From the NCBI RefSeq assembly GCF_030867095.1, contig NC_081826.1, forward strand, positions 251,514,251-251,578,250: 64,000 bases of DNA, given 5' to 3'. This document shows positions 10,158 through 20,928 of the stretch, one piece after another (the first letter of the stretch is position 1; the number at the start of each line of letters is the position of its first letter). This stretch comes from Alligator mississippiensis. Taxonomy: Eukaryota; Chordata; Crocodylia; Alligatoridae. The position numbers were made by a program, and so were the translations under genes. The notes under the pieces are model-generated. The model had not been told where the DNA came from. It ran no database searches and saw only the letters and a program-made list of their open reading frames with translations.

Positions 10158-11340
10158 CGGGCTCCCCGCCAAGCACCGACCCCGCCCGGCCTGGCGAGCG
10201 CGCCCTCGGGAGCCCGCGGGGACACGTCCCTGCAGCTCGTCGTGCCTCGCGGCGCCCGCGCCAGCCCGCAGCCCGCCCCGCCTGCCGGGCCTCGTCCTCC
10301 GCCCCCACCTCCCGCCTGGAGTGCGCGCCCTGCCCGCCTGTCCGCCGCCCGCCACGAGCTGAGCTGGGGCTTGTTTTCTAATGTCCCAGTGGAGACTAGA
10401 TGTAGGGAAAGCCGGGCTTCGCTGAGGGGAAACAGCCACGGCAAGGAAGGGGGGGAGCACGCCTGCCCCGTGCCCCTCGGAATCCACTGCCTCTTTGCCT
10501 GGCAGCCCCGCAGCCTTGCAATGGCAGCACTGGCGGCAGCGCCTTTGTGTGGCAAGGGAGCAGCATGGAGACGCCGGTTGTTTGACTGCTGCTGTGAGCC
10601 CCACCGCCCAACGCTGATGTGAAGTTCCCCAGGCTGGAAGAATGGAGGGACTTGGGAATGTGTTAAGGACGGGGCGGGGTAAATGGGGTGGAGGGTGGAG
10701 AAAAGCTCCCATGCTAAACAGTGAGCCTCTTGGCAAATGAAGCAGTGTTCTCTCTAGTTCCCCTTGGTCTGGAGGGATGGTTGCTTCTGCTTGAACCTCA
10801 AAAGTGTGTGCGTGTGTATATGTGTGCGTGCATGTGTAAAGGCTGAAAACCAGAACATACAGGAGTCCTCCAGTTTTCCTCAGAGACGCAGAGGAACCTC
10901 TATGTGAAAGACACCCTGACTCCATACCTTCCTTCAGTGAAGTACACAGGAACAGCAGCAGGAGTTTCATACATCTGAGGGCAGATTTGAATCCTCTCTG
11001 TAGATTTAAGGCTGACAATCCGACAGTGTTAATTAAGATGTGAGATGATCTTACATTCATTTGGGCACCTTGGCTGATCGAGTGACATCTTTTTTCCGGG
11101 TAAGCAAGTGCTTCACCAGGGCTATTGCATAGAGAGAATTTGTTGAGAACCATTACCAAATAATGGAGAATGTTTCACAAATATTTAAAGGAAACGATTC
11201 ATGTAGTTCTGTAACAGGTGTACAGCTCATAAATATGTATGATCTACATGTTTCAAAACTGTCCTACATGTTTCAATAAAGTTATAATGTGTTTTAATCC
11301 TTTATTTAGTCCCTGTTAATAAAGTCATTGTTACAAAAAC
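10158..11340 (+). other. CARTPT: CARTPT 3'UTR with two polyadenylation signals
   Basis: No AATAAA appears after the stop codon until 11275-11280, which is followed by a second at 11318-11323. Both lie in an AT-rich stretch with TG-rich sequence nearby. The simplest reading is a 3'UTR of about 1.1 kb with two nearby ends, longer than I recall for the human transcript. A TG-rich run sits inside it at about 10804-10838. The first 200 bp still belong to the CpG island. Confidence 0.6.
10804..10838 (+). repeat. TG-rich simple repeat in the CARTPT 3'UTR
   Basis: An interrupted GT run (GTGTGTGCGTGTGTATATG and on) within the predicted 3'UTR. It is the second TG tract at this gene. Confidence 0.85.
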
Positions 11341-12191
11341 AACACACTGGAAGAAGTTTTAATTTCAGCAGCAAGTGTCACAGGGCCTTTCTGCAAAAAA
11401 ATGTTAAGGCTTGTTGCTTGCTTCATGTTTGATAACATCTATACTGTTAATACATTTGGGACCAGATTGTCAGAGCTCTCCCCCTGCAATGATGCAAGCC
11501 AGTTGCCACAACTGCCATAACTAACTGGGTAGACTTCATGTGTAGTCTAAGCCAGCTACTTGAAAGGACACTTCTGGTGTGGTTATGTGATCTGTGTATG
11601 CAAATAGAGACGGAGCTTTATTATTAAGGTGATTAAATCTCTTATGCATTTGTTTTTGCCAGCATGTCATCATCACATAGATCAGACTTGCTCCTTCTCC
11701 CCCCTCTAAGGCAAGTATGAGATTCAAAGGGCCAGATTCTTGTGTTCTCTTTATTAAAGTCAGCATTGTTGCACCACTTCCATGTTAGGCTGAACTGCTG
11801 TCCCACCCCTACCAACCTGGCCACCTGCATCCTGCAGGAAGACTATGTCAGAATATAAAAGGGGGAGGGATGGTTGCAAGTCAGTGGCACATCTGCTTTC
11901 CCAGGTTTTCCACTGGTTTGGGGAGAGCTTTAGCTTTTGTCAGAGGGTACATGCAAGCCCAGCCAGAAGAGATGCTGCAGTGTATGCAGTAAGCTGGGAC
12001 ATTTTTGAGCCCATTTTTACAAGTCCTTGCTCATCATCTTTCTACTTGCCTGGAAGTTGTAGCTCCTTTTAGTCCAGTAGAAAAGGAAGAGTTGTAGCTA
12101 TATTATGGCACTACCATGGTAGACTTTTCATTGTTTGGGGCCTCCATCAGCATCCATCCTGTCTAATGCCAAACAAAGGGTGCAATTCACA
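11341..12191. other. Intergenic downstream of CARTPT, nothing recognised
   Basis: AT-rich sequence after the polyadenylation signals, without exon-like frames or bounded repeats. Confidence 0.45.
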
Positions 12192-12445
12192 GGGCATGTC
12201 TACATGTTCATTAATGTATCGTAATTACAGCGCATTAAGTTTAGTACCTCTAATGACAGGTACTAGCTTAAGGCACTGTAATTCATGTTACTGCGCATTA
12301 CCGTAGATTAATGCTTTTTTAGCACCCTTAATGAACATTAGACTAAATCTGTTGTGCATTAACACATTAGCACGGGTTTGCCCACCACATTAATGTGCAA
12401 TAGATTTAGCATAATGCGCTCAAAGTGTCACATATAGGTGTGCCC
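12192..12445. mobile_element. Palindromic MITE (3-bp TSD family)
   Basis: The ends are GGGCATGTCTACATG and, on the other strand, GGGCACACCTATATGTG. The flanking triplets are ACA and ATA. The interior has the family blocks GCGCATTAAGTTTAGTACC and GGTACTAGCTTAAGGC facing each other as an inverted pair. No coding capacity. Same family as 6314-6568, 13824-14100 and 20523-20925. Confidence 0.75.
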
Positions 12446-12699
12446 ATAGAGACTGAAAACATTATTTGTATTAGCGTCAGTTCACAGGGTATAATGGAAA
12501 ATAATGTCTCATCAGATAGCATGGTACTGCACTTGGAAAAGATTACAAATTTGGTTGATGAAGGCAACTGTGCTGACACAACAGAGTTTTGTGGCATTTT
12601 GTTTCTTCCCTCATGATATTCTGAATAAAAAAGTAGTAGCATACAAAGGGATTCAAAATTGTATAACTGATAGATTGCAATAATGTCAGCATTTTGGAA

Positions 12700-13039
12700 A
12701 CAGTAATGTCTTGGAGATATTTACATTGAAGTCCTGCAAGGATCTGTTTCAGCTCAATGCTATTCAATGACTACAAATATTCTGGAAACAAGTTTAAAAG
12801 CATCAGTGGTAACATTTGTAGATGACACAAAAATTGGCCAAGTGACATGTGACAATAGGGGGATTTCCAGTTGTTCAGGCTAACCTGGTTCCTTTGCTGA
12901 AGTGAACTCAGAACAATATTCATTTTAATACAATCAAATGGAAGGTCATAGAAACAGGAACAAAGCATGCAGACCACACTTGAAATATGGGGACTGTCTC
13001 CTAGAATGAAGTGACACTGAAAAGGCATTGGAATCATGG
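12700..13039 (+). mobile_element. Old CR1 LINE fragment, reverse transcriptase part
   Basis: The stretch GTCCTGCAAGGATCTGTTTC reads VLQGSV, and about 90 bp later TTTGTAGATGACACAAAAAT reads FVDDTK. These are the paired GVxQGS and F-DD motifs of the CR1 reverse transcriptase, with the intervening part shortened and diverged. Its 3' continuation appears at 14101-14690 beyond two inserted MITEs. It is a dead, ancient copy. Confidence 0.6.
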
Positions 13040-13765
13040 TACTGCATTTATTTGAATATAAGATGACCCTGAATATAAAACAACCCCTAAATAATTAGAT
13101 TCTATATATGAAAAATGTATACATTTATTTTAATTCCCCAGGTATAGAATCTAAGTATTGAAGGGTTGTCTCGACTCCCCCTCCCCACACTGCTGCAACA
13201 GGGAAAACAGTGGTTGGGGGGGAGGGGGTGGCTCCCTTACCCTCTACCTCCCCACTTCTGACCCCTGCATCCTGCCTGCCCCCCTGACACCTGCACCTCC
13301 CAACCCCAGCTCCCCAAAGCCTCTGCCTCTCCCTCCATTCCCCCTAGTCTCTCCCCCTTCCCCCCCAACTAAACTCTCTCCAATCTCTGCCTCTTCCCCC
13401 CAACTCCTTTTACTGTCAGATGCTGCTAAAGCTGCTCCCTCCCAAAACACAGCATGTGGAAACTTAGCCCTTGCCTGGCTGTAACAATGTTGGCGCTGCT
13501 GACTTGGAGTGCAGAGGAAGGAGTTTTCATGTGCTCTGTTCTGGGAGAGACCTCAGGCTGAGCCAGAGCCCAGCTGGACCTGACAATAAGAGGAAGGGAA
13601 ATGAGTAGGGTGGAGTTGCAGAGAGGAATTAGAGTGGGTAGCAGGCTGCTATGGGTCTGACTGGCCCTGACCACTCTCTGTTTCATATGCAAATATAAGA
13701 TGAGGGGCTTTTCCCCCCCATACTGAGGGGGAGAAACTTCATCTTATATTAGAGTAAATACAGTA
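13040..13765. mobile_element. 726-bp non-autonomous DNA transposon with AATATAAGATGA termini
   Basis: The inverted ends are TACTGCATTTATTTGAATAT... and, on the opposite strand, TACTGTATTTACTCTAATAT..., both running on into AAGATGA. The interior is C- and G-rich simple-like sequence (13180-13420) without a transposase. It appears inserted in an old CR1 copy, whose pieces lie on both sides. Confidence 0.75.
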
Positions 13766-13823
13766 TATACAAATAAATACAGCATATAGCAAAGAGGACA
13801 TGAGCTCTTGGTGAGCTCCTAGT

Positions 13824-14100
13824 GTGTGCCTTTACACGTGCACCTGACTGCACAGTTGTTACAGTGCAGTCATTTAGTACTTGCTGCAGTCATTTAGTAC
13901 TTGCTTTAGCTAAAACTGCTTACTGCACAGTCTCAGCCACACATGGGTCATTTCTGACCATACTGTGCAGTAGCAATGAGCTACTATGCAGTAGTTCTTT
14001 GCTATTGTGCAGCAGCATTTGCATCACGATTTATTCCCACTGATGGTACATCGCCATAGCTTGTCACTACGGCAACATAGCATCTCATGTAGCTGTGCCC
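13824..14100. mobile_element. Palindromic MITE (3-bp TSD family) with a local duplication
   Basis: Flanked by AGT at 13821-13823 and 14101-14103. Ends are GTGTGCCTTTACACGTG and, on the other strand, GGGCACAGCTACATGAG. The phrase TGCAGTCATTTAGTACTTGC occurs twice in tandem (about 13864-13904). The interior shares the TTTAGTACTT block with the copy at 6314. Confidence 0.75.
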
Positions 14101-14103
14101 AGT

Positions 14104-14690
14104 GAATATGTTCCTCAGATATGTAGGGGAACATCAGGAGTAATCTGGGAGGCCATCACTTGAACAGGGCCAGTTCACACGTCCATATTTAACAAATGAT
14201 GTTTAAAATTGGAAAATGCTCATAAAAGAATAGTAAGAATGATCTGAGGCCTGGAAACCATTTTACAACAATAGACTTAAGAAGCTAGTTTATTCAAGAA
14301 CAGGTTAAGAGGTAACTTTATCACAGGCCACATGTACTGTCCAGGGAAGAGCTAAGTGGGAGTAGAAAGCTCTCTAATCCATCAGAAAAAGACAGTACAG
14401 AGTGAAGTGAGTGGAGGCCAAAAGTAGACAAATTCAGGTTAGAAATGAGATACTTTTTTAACAGCTTCATAATTAACTTCTGCAACAAATTACTTACAGA
14501 TGAAGAGGGGTAGCTCTTGGGGTTCCTTCATCATTGGAAACCTTTCAATCTTTAAACTGAAGATGTGCTCTAATCCTAACAGAATATGGGCTGGATGCAG
14601 AGATTACTGCATAAGGTTCTTTGGTCAGCTATGGAGGGTAGCGTAGGATGAACATAATGGTTTCCACTAGCCTGTGAATGTGTTCATTTA
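14104..14690 (+). mobile_element. Old CR1/L3-like LINE 3' part
   Basis: Phrases in CR1 order: AAGAATGATCTGAGGCCTGG near 14229 (the VQRRAT-type region), GAAGCTAGTTTATTCAAG, GTTAAGAGGTAACTTTATC, then a long tail with GAGATACTTTTTTAACAGC and CATTGGAAACCTTTCAATC. It is strongly diverged and has no open frame. It probably forms one insertion with 12700-13039. Confidence 0.6.
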
Positions 14691-14780
14691 GCACCAGGCT
14701 GAAGTTTGGTACTAGAAATCTGTTACTTTCAAAGATCTCTGAATTTATCTGGATCAGAAACTACTGTTCCACCACCAGTA

Positions 14781-15064
14781 GGCTGACCATATGGAAATCC
14801 TGGAAATGTGGGACATCATTTGGGGAATCTGGGACACTGGCTCCACCCCTGTCCTGCCCCTGTGCTGTCACAAGTCAGTGGAGGGCAGTGAGGGAGGGGG
14901 AAGAACTGCATGCCCACCTGCAAGGCAGTCTGTGCTGCTCTGACTCCTGGCCAAATTGCACCCCACACCTCTGCATTTCTGGGACACCCATTATAATTTC
15001 CAACAGCCAGCCGGGACCGGCCCCTGAAATCTGAGATTGTCCTGGCTAAAACAGATGGTCACCC
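14781..15064. mobile_element. Short DNA transposon with TA-flanked GGGTGACCAT termini
   Basis: Left end GGCTGACCATATGG and right end, reading inward, GGGTGACCATCTG, each directly preceded by TA (14779-14780 and 15065-15066). The 284-bp length, lack of coding sequence and TA duplication fit a Tc1/mariner-like MITE; a longer duplication with another superfamily is not excluded. Confidence 0.7.
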
Positions 15065-15066
15065 TA

Positions 15067-15780
15067 ACTACCAGGTTTAAAAAAGCTCCTATTGTAACAT
15101 GGCAAATTCATAACTGTTTGGCCCACTGATTTAAATCTAACTCAGGTAACACTGTGCTGAAGATATCCATAAAAGCTGTATTTTATAATTATGAATAAAT
15201 TTCTGTATGACCATGATAAATATGCAGACCTGGGGTCATTCATTCAGTGCATTCATTTACAGGTTGCAAAACACCGATGTAACAATTTCATTATTTACTT
15301 TTATTTCTTTTTTGGTTTAGTGATGAACAAAATATTTAAGTGTATTAATGGTCCCAAAACTTCAGTAACTCAGCGTTAAGGTTAACCAGCATTGCTTTGT
15401 ACTATTCTAGCCTGGTGAATACATCTCTACTTTAAACTGGGGCTGTTCAAGCTTGGAAAGAAGGCAGGGTAGATGTGTACCTTATAGACTAATTAAAATG
15501 TATATAAAGCCCACATTTTTGTGGTTTCAAGTTCACTTTGGAGAGGCCAGGGGGCTGCACTTAGCACCTGTGTACAGTCCCTGGGCTATAGACTGCATGG
15601 GCTGCACACTGGACACACACATGCACACTCCCTGAGGATCTCCCTGACTGTGTGGGCTGTGTAGACCCTTAGGTCCTCCACTGCCATATAGCAGTGGGGC
15701 AGGTAACCACAGGCTGCCAGTTGCACAGCCCTGCTTTAAATCACTGAGAAGCAGGAAATGCAGAGTTAAGGGAAGTTTCT
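15067..15780. other. Intergenic, nothing recognised
   Basis: AT-rich first half, then mixed sequence with no bounded repeat or exon. Confidence 0.4.
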
Positions 15781-15782
15781 CC

Positions 15783-15875
15783 TACTGTACCTCCTGTGTC
15801 TGAGAGGGTTCAAATTCAAATCTCCCACCTTCCATAGAGTGCCCTACCCATCAGGCTACAGGTTCTAGATGGGAG
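15783..15875 (-). repeat. tRNA-derived SINE fragment
   Basis: On the minus strand it reads GCCTGATGGGTAGGGCACTC, then GTGGGAGATTTGAATTTGAACC: an A-box-like and a B-box-like segment spaced as in tRNA-derived SINEs. Confidence 0.6.
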
Positions 15876-15979
15876 GTGGGGGCAGAACTTCCATTCCCTT
15901 TATTGAAGCTGGCTTACTGATGCAGGACCAGGATTCACTTTTGGAGGCAAAAAAACAAGAGTGAGACACCACACATGTA

Positions 15980-16075
15980 TTGTAGCCTGCTGGTTTGAGC
16001 ACCCTCTGAAACAGAGGACTGAATCCTGGGTTCCATCCTCTGCTCCAAGGCCAATTTTTGTATTTTACATTAAAC
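15980..16075 (+). repeat. tRNA-derived SINE fragment
   Basis: TAGCCTGCTGGTTTGAGCACCC followed by AGAGGACTGAATCCTGGGTTCC shows the pattern of a tRNA-like head with a GGTTCxA-type B box. Confidence 0.55.
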
Positions 16076-16084
16076 AGTCATCAG

Positions 16085-16170
16085 ATTAAATGCATTAAGA
16101 GCAGAGTCAGAGCCCAGGATTACCTCACAGGTAACTGTCCTAACCACGATCTACAGAGTCAAATTCCCTT
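16085..16170 (-). repeat. tRNA-derived SINE fragment
   Basis: On the minus strand GATCGTGGTTAGGACAGTTACC, then AATCCTGGGCTCTGAC: a weak tRNA-like head, inverted relative to its neighbours. Confidence 0.4.
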
Positions 16171-16234
16171 TTGTGTTCTTTTTCTTTTCTAATCAATATT
16201 GACTTTTTCTCTGTATAGTGGCACAGATTCATCC

Positions 16235-16330
16235 TGTTTGTGCTCCCACCCAGATTAGGCTGAGGGTTAGGGCATTCTCCTGAGAGGTGGTGGATATAGT
16301 TCTTGAGAACACATCTTCCTGAAGGTCATG
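16235..16330 (+). repeat. tRNA-derived SINE fragment
   Basis: GCTGAGGGTTAGGGCATTCTC, then GAGAGGTGGTGGATATAG, as in the head of amniote tRNA SINEs. Confidence 0.5.
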
Positions 16331-16814
16331 GTAACCTCTTACCAGCAGTGTGATTCCCAAGATGATAGTCCACAATGCTCTCAAATATGGTCTGTGGAGG
16401 GCTAGAGAACTACATGAATCAGCTCCCTCCGTGTTCTTTTGTGTCCATTCAGTTAAATTGTAGAGCTGGAGTTGCCACTAGAGGATACTGGTGATGTAAC
16501 TTCATAAGACATCCTGCTTTCTCCTCACCCTTGACACCAGGGACACTGTTAGAGAGAGCTGAATATGACATGAGTTGATGCTGAAAGCTCTGCCTGTTTT
16601 TGGAATTCAAGAGCTACTTGTTGCTGTGAGAATTGCCATAGTTGCAGAACCTGTTGCTACAGCCACAACACTGTAAGTCTTCTAGTATTCTCTGGCCATT
16701 TCTGCAGGTCTGTCTGCTACTGCTATCATCACCACAGGTCCACCATCCAGAGAACAATTTTGGAGGACCAGCAGTCACCTCTGATATACTCCAAAAGAAG
16801 GTAGGAGGATGAAA

Positions 16815-17240
16815 TAGGGATCTGAACATTGGTGGGCAGAGACTGTTGAATTAGAAGGGTAGGGAAGGAAAGAAGGGCCAACACTAGCATGAGGCTACTG
16901 TGGCCTGGAGATTGAAGAGATGCAGGAAGATAAGGCCTGAAAGGGCAACCAAGAGTGAAGGTGGAAGCCAGGATTTGAAGGTTGGTGTGAGGCTGCCCTG
17001 GACCATAGGGCCAACAGAAGGATTCAAGCAGGGAGTGGGAAGTAGGTGCTAGCTCCTGGGTGGGAGGATTAGGCTAGGGTCAGCAGCCTGGCCTTGGTCA
17101 CAGCGGGAACTAGTCTTGGGAAGAGTGCCAGAAGAAGGAAGAAGGTAGGATACGGAGATCATGAGGGGCAGAGATCTGGGGAATGGAATGGGCACTAGCT
17201 TGTGGAAAGAATGAAGTGTGGGATGGAATCAGGGACTTGG
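16815..17240 (-). repeat. Purine-rich tract, inverted copy of the CTxxCTCCT-type repeat
   Basis: On the minus strand the tract is pyrimidine-rich with phrases such as CCTGGCTTCCACCTTCACTC that closely resemble the tract at 6800-7115 (CCTGGCTTCCACTTTGACCTC). It is about 425 bp long with no coding sense. Confidence 0.45.
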
Positions 17241-17394
17241 CAAGGCATGCAAAGGGGTTTCACCATGCTGTGCCAAGCCCTGCAACTTTGCATCTTGGAG
17301 CCCCCTGATAAGGTGGGCTCAGGAACTCATTTGAGCTGTGCTTGCATTGCCCTGGAAGGAGAAAAAAAATTGTCTGCAGGTGCCTAGACAGAAG

Positions 17395-17475
17395 TTGCTA
17401 CACAGAGCCCTGAACTCACAACCTTCCATTTCCAGGTACAGCACCTAGCCCCAAAGACACAGAGCACCTCAGTGG
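17395..17475 (-). repeat. tRNA-derived SINE fragment
   Basis: Minus strand: GGGGCTAGGTGCTGTACCTGG, then GGAAGGTTGTGAGTTCAGGGC, in head order. Confidence 0.45.
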
Positions 17476-17559
17476 CTCTGTACAAGGTTCTTCCCTTCAG
17501 CCTGGGTAACCAAGACAGGTGTGTAAGGCTCAATCAAACTCCCGCTACAGCCCTGGTAA

Positions 17560-17935
17560 CTGGGTTCATTGTCACTTAACATAATGATCAAGGCCAGCTG
17601 ACCCCCTGGCCTTTCTTCTGATTGGTCCTGGAGCTGCTTTTAAGGAAGTCCTCCAGCCCCTAAGCCTTGTTGCACAATCTATTTGTCTATGATTTCTGAG
17701 CAACTCTTGTCCTGGCAATGCCTTTGGCTTTTCTGGTTCTTGGATTTTCCTGTGGATCTGTTTCCTGGCTCTTGACCCAATTTGTTTGACCTGTGGATTA
17801 TTCTTCAGGTTTGGTAACTAGGCCTCTGATTTCCAGATTCTGGCCCTAGTTTGGTATTTGGTTCTTGGTTTGTGGTTTCTGGCCCCCCATTCCTGCAATC
17901 CTTGATTCAGCTCCTAGCTCTACTCACTAAGCTGT
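17560..17935 (+). repeat. Pyrimidine-rich CTGGTTCTTGAC-type repeat, possibly part of an old LTR
   Basis: Begins with GCTGACCCCCTGGCC, TTCTGATTGGTCCTGGAG and a TTTTAAGG motif, a promoter-like layout, and continues into about 290 bp of recurring TCCTGGCTCTTGACC-type phrases. It is similar in texture to 38890-39500. An LTR origin is a guess; no coding parts adjoin it. Confidence 0.35.
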
Positions 17936-19220
17936 GTATCCCAGTGGATGATGACACTCTGCTTGCTCTCTTAGACCCTTTAAGCAGTAAGGGTTGGGAA
18001 ATTTCAGTCACTCCTCCCCCTGGCCTACAAAAAGAAAAGACAAAAACCATGCACAGACAAGGAGTCTCTGGGAAGCCGGCTGTGGGTTTTGAAGCCAGGA
18101 ACTTGGGCCTGGGGAGTCAGCAGGCTGTCTACTAGGACACAGCAGCAGGCCTTTTGGCTTTTCCCATGCTTTTGAATTAAGGCCTTGGGCTTGGGAAGCT
18201 ATAAAGTGTCTCTGTGTAAAAAGTAGATAAAGCAAAGACCTGTTTGTACAAAACCTGGGGAATGGTGTTGTGCATATTCAGTTTGTACCTCAACAGATCC
18301 AATTATATCATTTCCAGTAAGAAGGATGTGCTGTCACTGAACACAATTACACAGATTGTGGTGTCAGATCACCAGATGATTTAAGCCATTAATAATTCAA
18401 TCTGGCATGTGCAGCTGCTTTGCGTCAATAATCAATGTGATAACAGCATCCCACAGAATAATCAGTTTGATAATGGCATCCTGCAGGAAAAAAATATAGG
18501 TGTTTGAGAGGCTTGAGAGTAATGATTCACAGAAGACAATAAAGTATATGTATATACCTTCCTTTAGGGGAAAAAAAGTCTGTGAACACTGAACACCAAC
18601 TACCCTCTTTGGCTCAGCTTTATGCATATAGTTTATAGGGTAGTTTAACTCTTTAGAAATGAGCCATCCAAGATTTAATCTGAAATATGAGGAAGATTCC
18701 TAATATGGATTAAAGGCAAAGAAAGACATAAAGGCTGTATCTGGAATATTGAGTCCAAGGGGTTGTTAGTGACCAATGTTCATCTTAGGCATGTACTACA
18801 TTCAACATGTACCTGTGAACCATGGAGGCAGTCTTTGGTTAAATGATTAACTCATGGCAATGTTGAAGCTGAGAGAGAGAGGACTATCTTATTTAGTTAT
18901 TCTATAAAGGTGCATAGGTATGCCCTGCCTTCTGATAGTACTGGACCTGGCCATGAAGAGAGACTTATATTTTTGCTAGCAGACAGTTGCTGCCCAAGTA
19001 CCCATTCCAAGGATAACAGCAGTTACAATGGAATGAATATTTTTTGTGTTCATAAATACAGAAACTTATGAAATATGCAGTTTCTTCTTCCTCCATTTCA
19101 TTTTAAGATGTTAATGTTCTGTATATTTCATCTTAACACACACATTTTTCACTAAAATTGATAGCCTAAAAATTAGGGAAATGTGTATATAAGCAGGTAG
19201 GCTATTTGAATTGTATAAAT
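17936..19220. other. Intergenic with a weak SINE trace
   Basis: A minus-strand tRNA-like SINE trace at about 18060-18140; otherwise nothing recognised. Confidence 0.35.
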
Positions 19221-19434
19221 CAGTAGGGGCCAAACGTTTTAGCAGATGTGCCAAAAATTATCCCCTCATTCTCCTGCCCGATCTGGTTCTTTGCTTTTTG
19301 TTCCCTGCCCAATCTGCTGACGTACTTTCTGCATCCTGTGCTATCTGCCGCAGTGCTGCCTGTCCTCTCCCTGATCTACTACATGCCACACAGAGGCTGC
19401 CTGTCCCATGAGCACCGCAGGTTGGCCACTCCTG
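19221..19434. mobile_element. Degenerate hAT-like MITE
   Basis: The left end CAGTAGGGGCCAAACG and the right end read inward, CAGGAGTGGCCAACC, form a hAT-style inverted pair. The interior is pyrimidine-rich. No flanking 8-bp duplication is recognisable, so it is old. Confidence 0.5.
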
Positions 19435-20520
19435 GTCTGAACAAAATGTTGTATGTACAAGTCATTTTTATGACCACAGCTTGTCAGTCTTAGACAGACT
19501 GAAGTGAAATAGAAATCAGCTTGCTTCCCTTTCATTTTTTTTTACCATATTATAGAACTGATTTCTTTAGTTGTTCAGTGTCCTATTTACTGTATCACTT
19601 CTAGCCAGTCTCAGAAACTTAGTTTGTCTCTGAACAATCTCAAAATATTTTCATTTTTTGAAATTAACTCAGCAAAACTCTTCAATTTTTTTGAAATGCT
19701 CCAACCCCTTAGGTTAGCATTTCCCTCCTAGTCCCTCTGGATGTTTCATCTTATTTCTGACCTACAGGTGTTTTTTCAAAAGTTCTAGGGGCTGGTGAAG
19801 CATGTTTTCTTTAATCTGTGAGACCATTGCTCTTTATTGTTCCCCTGTCATTTGTATAGTCTTCATGATTCTTGGTTGCATTCTGATGACAATTATTCTT
19901 CCTTTAGTAAAAATGTTCAAACCATTCACCAGATTTTAAGTCAGGAAGAAATTTCTTACTCTAGTTTTTCTTCCTTCAATGTAAAGAAACAACAGATCTC
20001 TGATGCAGGCTTTTTGTGAAACCCACTTTGGTTAAATGAATATATTTTCTGTTTCTGTGTCATGCAACACTTTCTCATTTTGATTTTTCAAGAACATCTC
20101 TTTGCAAATGGGAAATTAAAAGTGGAGAGTGAGAGATGGACTAGAGGAATGGGATGCTCCTATCCAATGTTTTTTAATATTAAAGTGTAGACAGATGAAG
20201 TCACTTTTACACAAAAGGAGAGCATACTTTTAAATACAGGCTGTTTAGTTGGTTTCCTAAAGGAACATTTTTTCATTATAATGCAGGAAATTATAGGGGA
20301 AATACATAAGCAGAAATAAATTCTATGTATACAATTTCTGCAATCTTATCACTAGCTTTGTTCATAGTCTTGTTTAGTTTTGGATGAACAGAATAATTTA
20401 AAATCACATCTCCAGACACTGAAGGGTGGTAGGTGGTACCTTGAAGTCCTCACTGCCATATTTCTAGGTTTGAGCTATGTGGAATGGAAGTGAGTGAGTG
20501 GGGCTTATTGTGTGGAGGCA
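19435..20520. other. Intergenic, AT-rich, nothing recognised
   Basis: No exon, RNA gene or repeat end seen. Confidence 0.45.
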
Positions 20521-20522
20521 GT

Positions 20523-20925
20523 GGGCATGTCTACATGTGTATTTACAGGTGCCTAAACTTTATGTGCCTTTGCTTAAGGTGCATTAAGGCGATTTACGTG
20601 CATATCGACATGTAGATGTGCTAATGCGAATTAAGGCGCATTAACTTTTAGGCGCAATTAACTAAGTCACATTAGCCCATGTGCAGATGCACTAATATGC
20701 AATAAGGTGGGTGTGTGTCTATTGACTGTGTTAATGCACATTGTTTACACGTGGGCTAATATGACTTAATTGTGCCTAAATTTGATACTTGCTTTATGCC
20801 TAAAATTGATTAGCCTAAAATTGCCTTTTTTAAGGCCCACTAAGGGCACACATGTTTGGACACGTGCCCTTTAAATGGGAAGTTTAGGCTAATCCCGCTT
20901 AAAAAGGGTATGTGTAGACACGCCT
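20523..20925. mobile_element. Long palindromic MITE (3-bp TSD family)
   Basis: Flanked by AGT on both sides (20520-20522 and 20926-20928). Ends are GGGCATGTCTACATGTG and, on the other strand, AGGCGTGTCTACACATAC. The interior is a nested palindrome: TTTAGGCGCAATTAAC...GTCACATTAGCCCATGT pairs with GTGGGCTAATATGACTTAATTG and on. It is the longest member here at about 403 bp and rich in TTAA-containing phrases. Confidence 0.8.
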
Positions 20926-20928
20926 AGT

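Larger units (their letters stand above)
8520..10390. promoter_or_regulatory. CARTPT: CpG island covering the CARTPT promoter and coding exons
   Basis: The sequence shifts abruptly to very high GC with dense CpG from about 8520, is interrupted by the CA/TG tract at 8849-9260, and is very dense from 9260 to about 10350. It covers the promoter, all three coding exons, both introns and the first part of the 3'UTR. Flanking DNA is AT-rich, so the island is sharply bounded. Long open frames on the minus strand here are products of this composition. Confidence 0.85.

Noticed and set aside
8373-10555. Long minus-strand open frames of 475 and 623 codons across the CARTPT promoter
   Set aside because: They consist of His-Thr repeats from the CA/TG tract and Pro/Arg/Ala from the CpG island, run antisense to a well-supported gene, and have no domain. 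They are composition artefacts.
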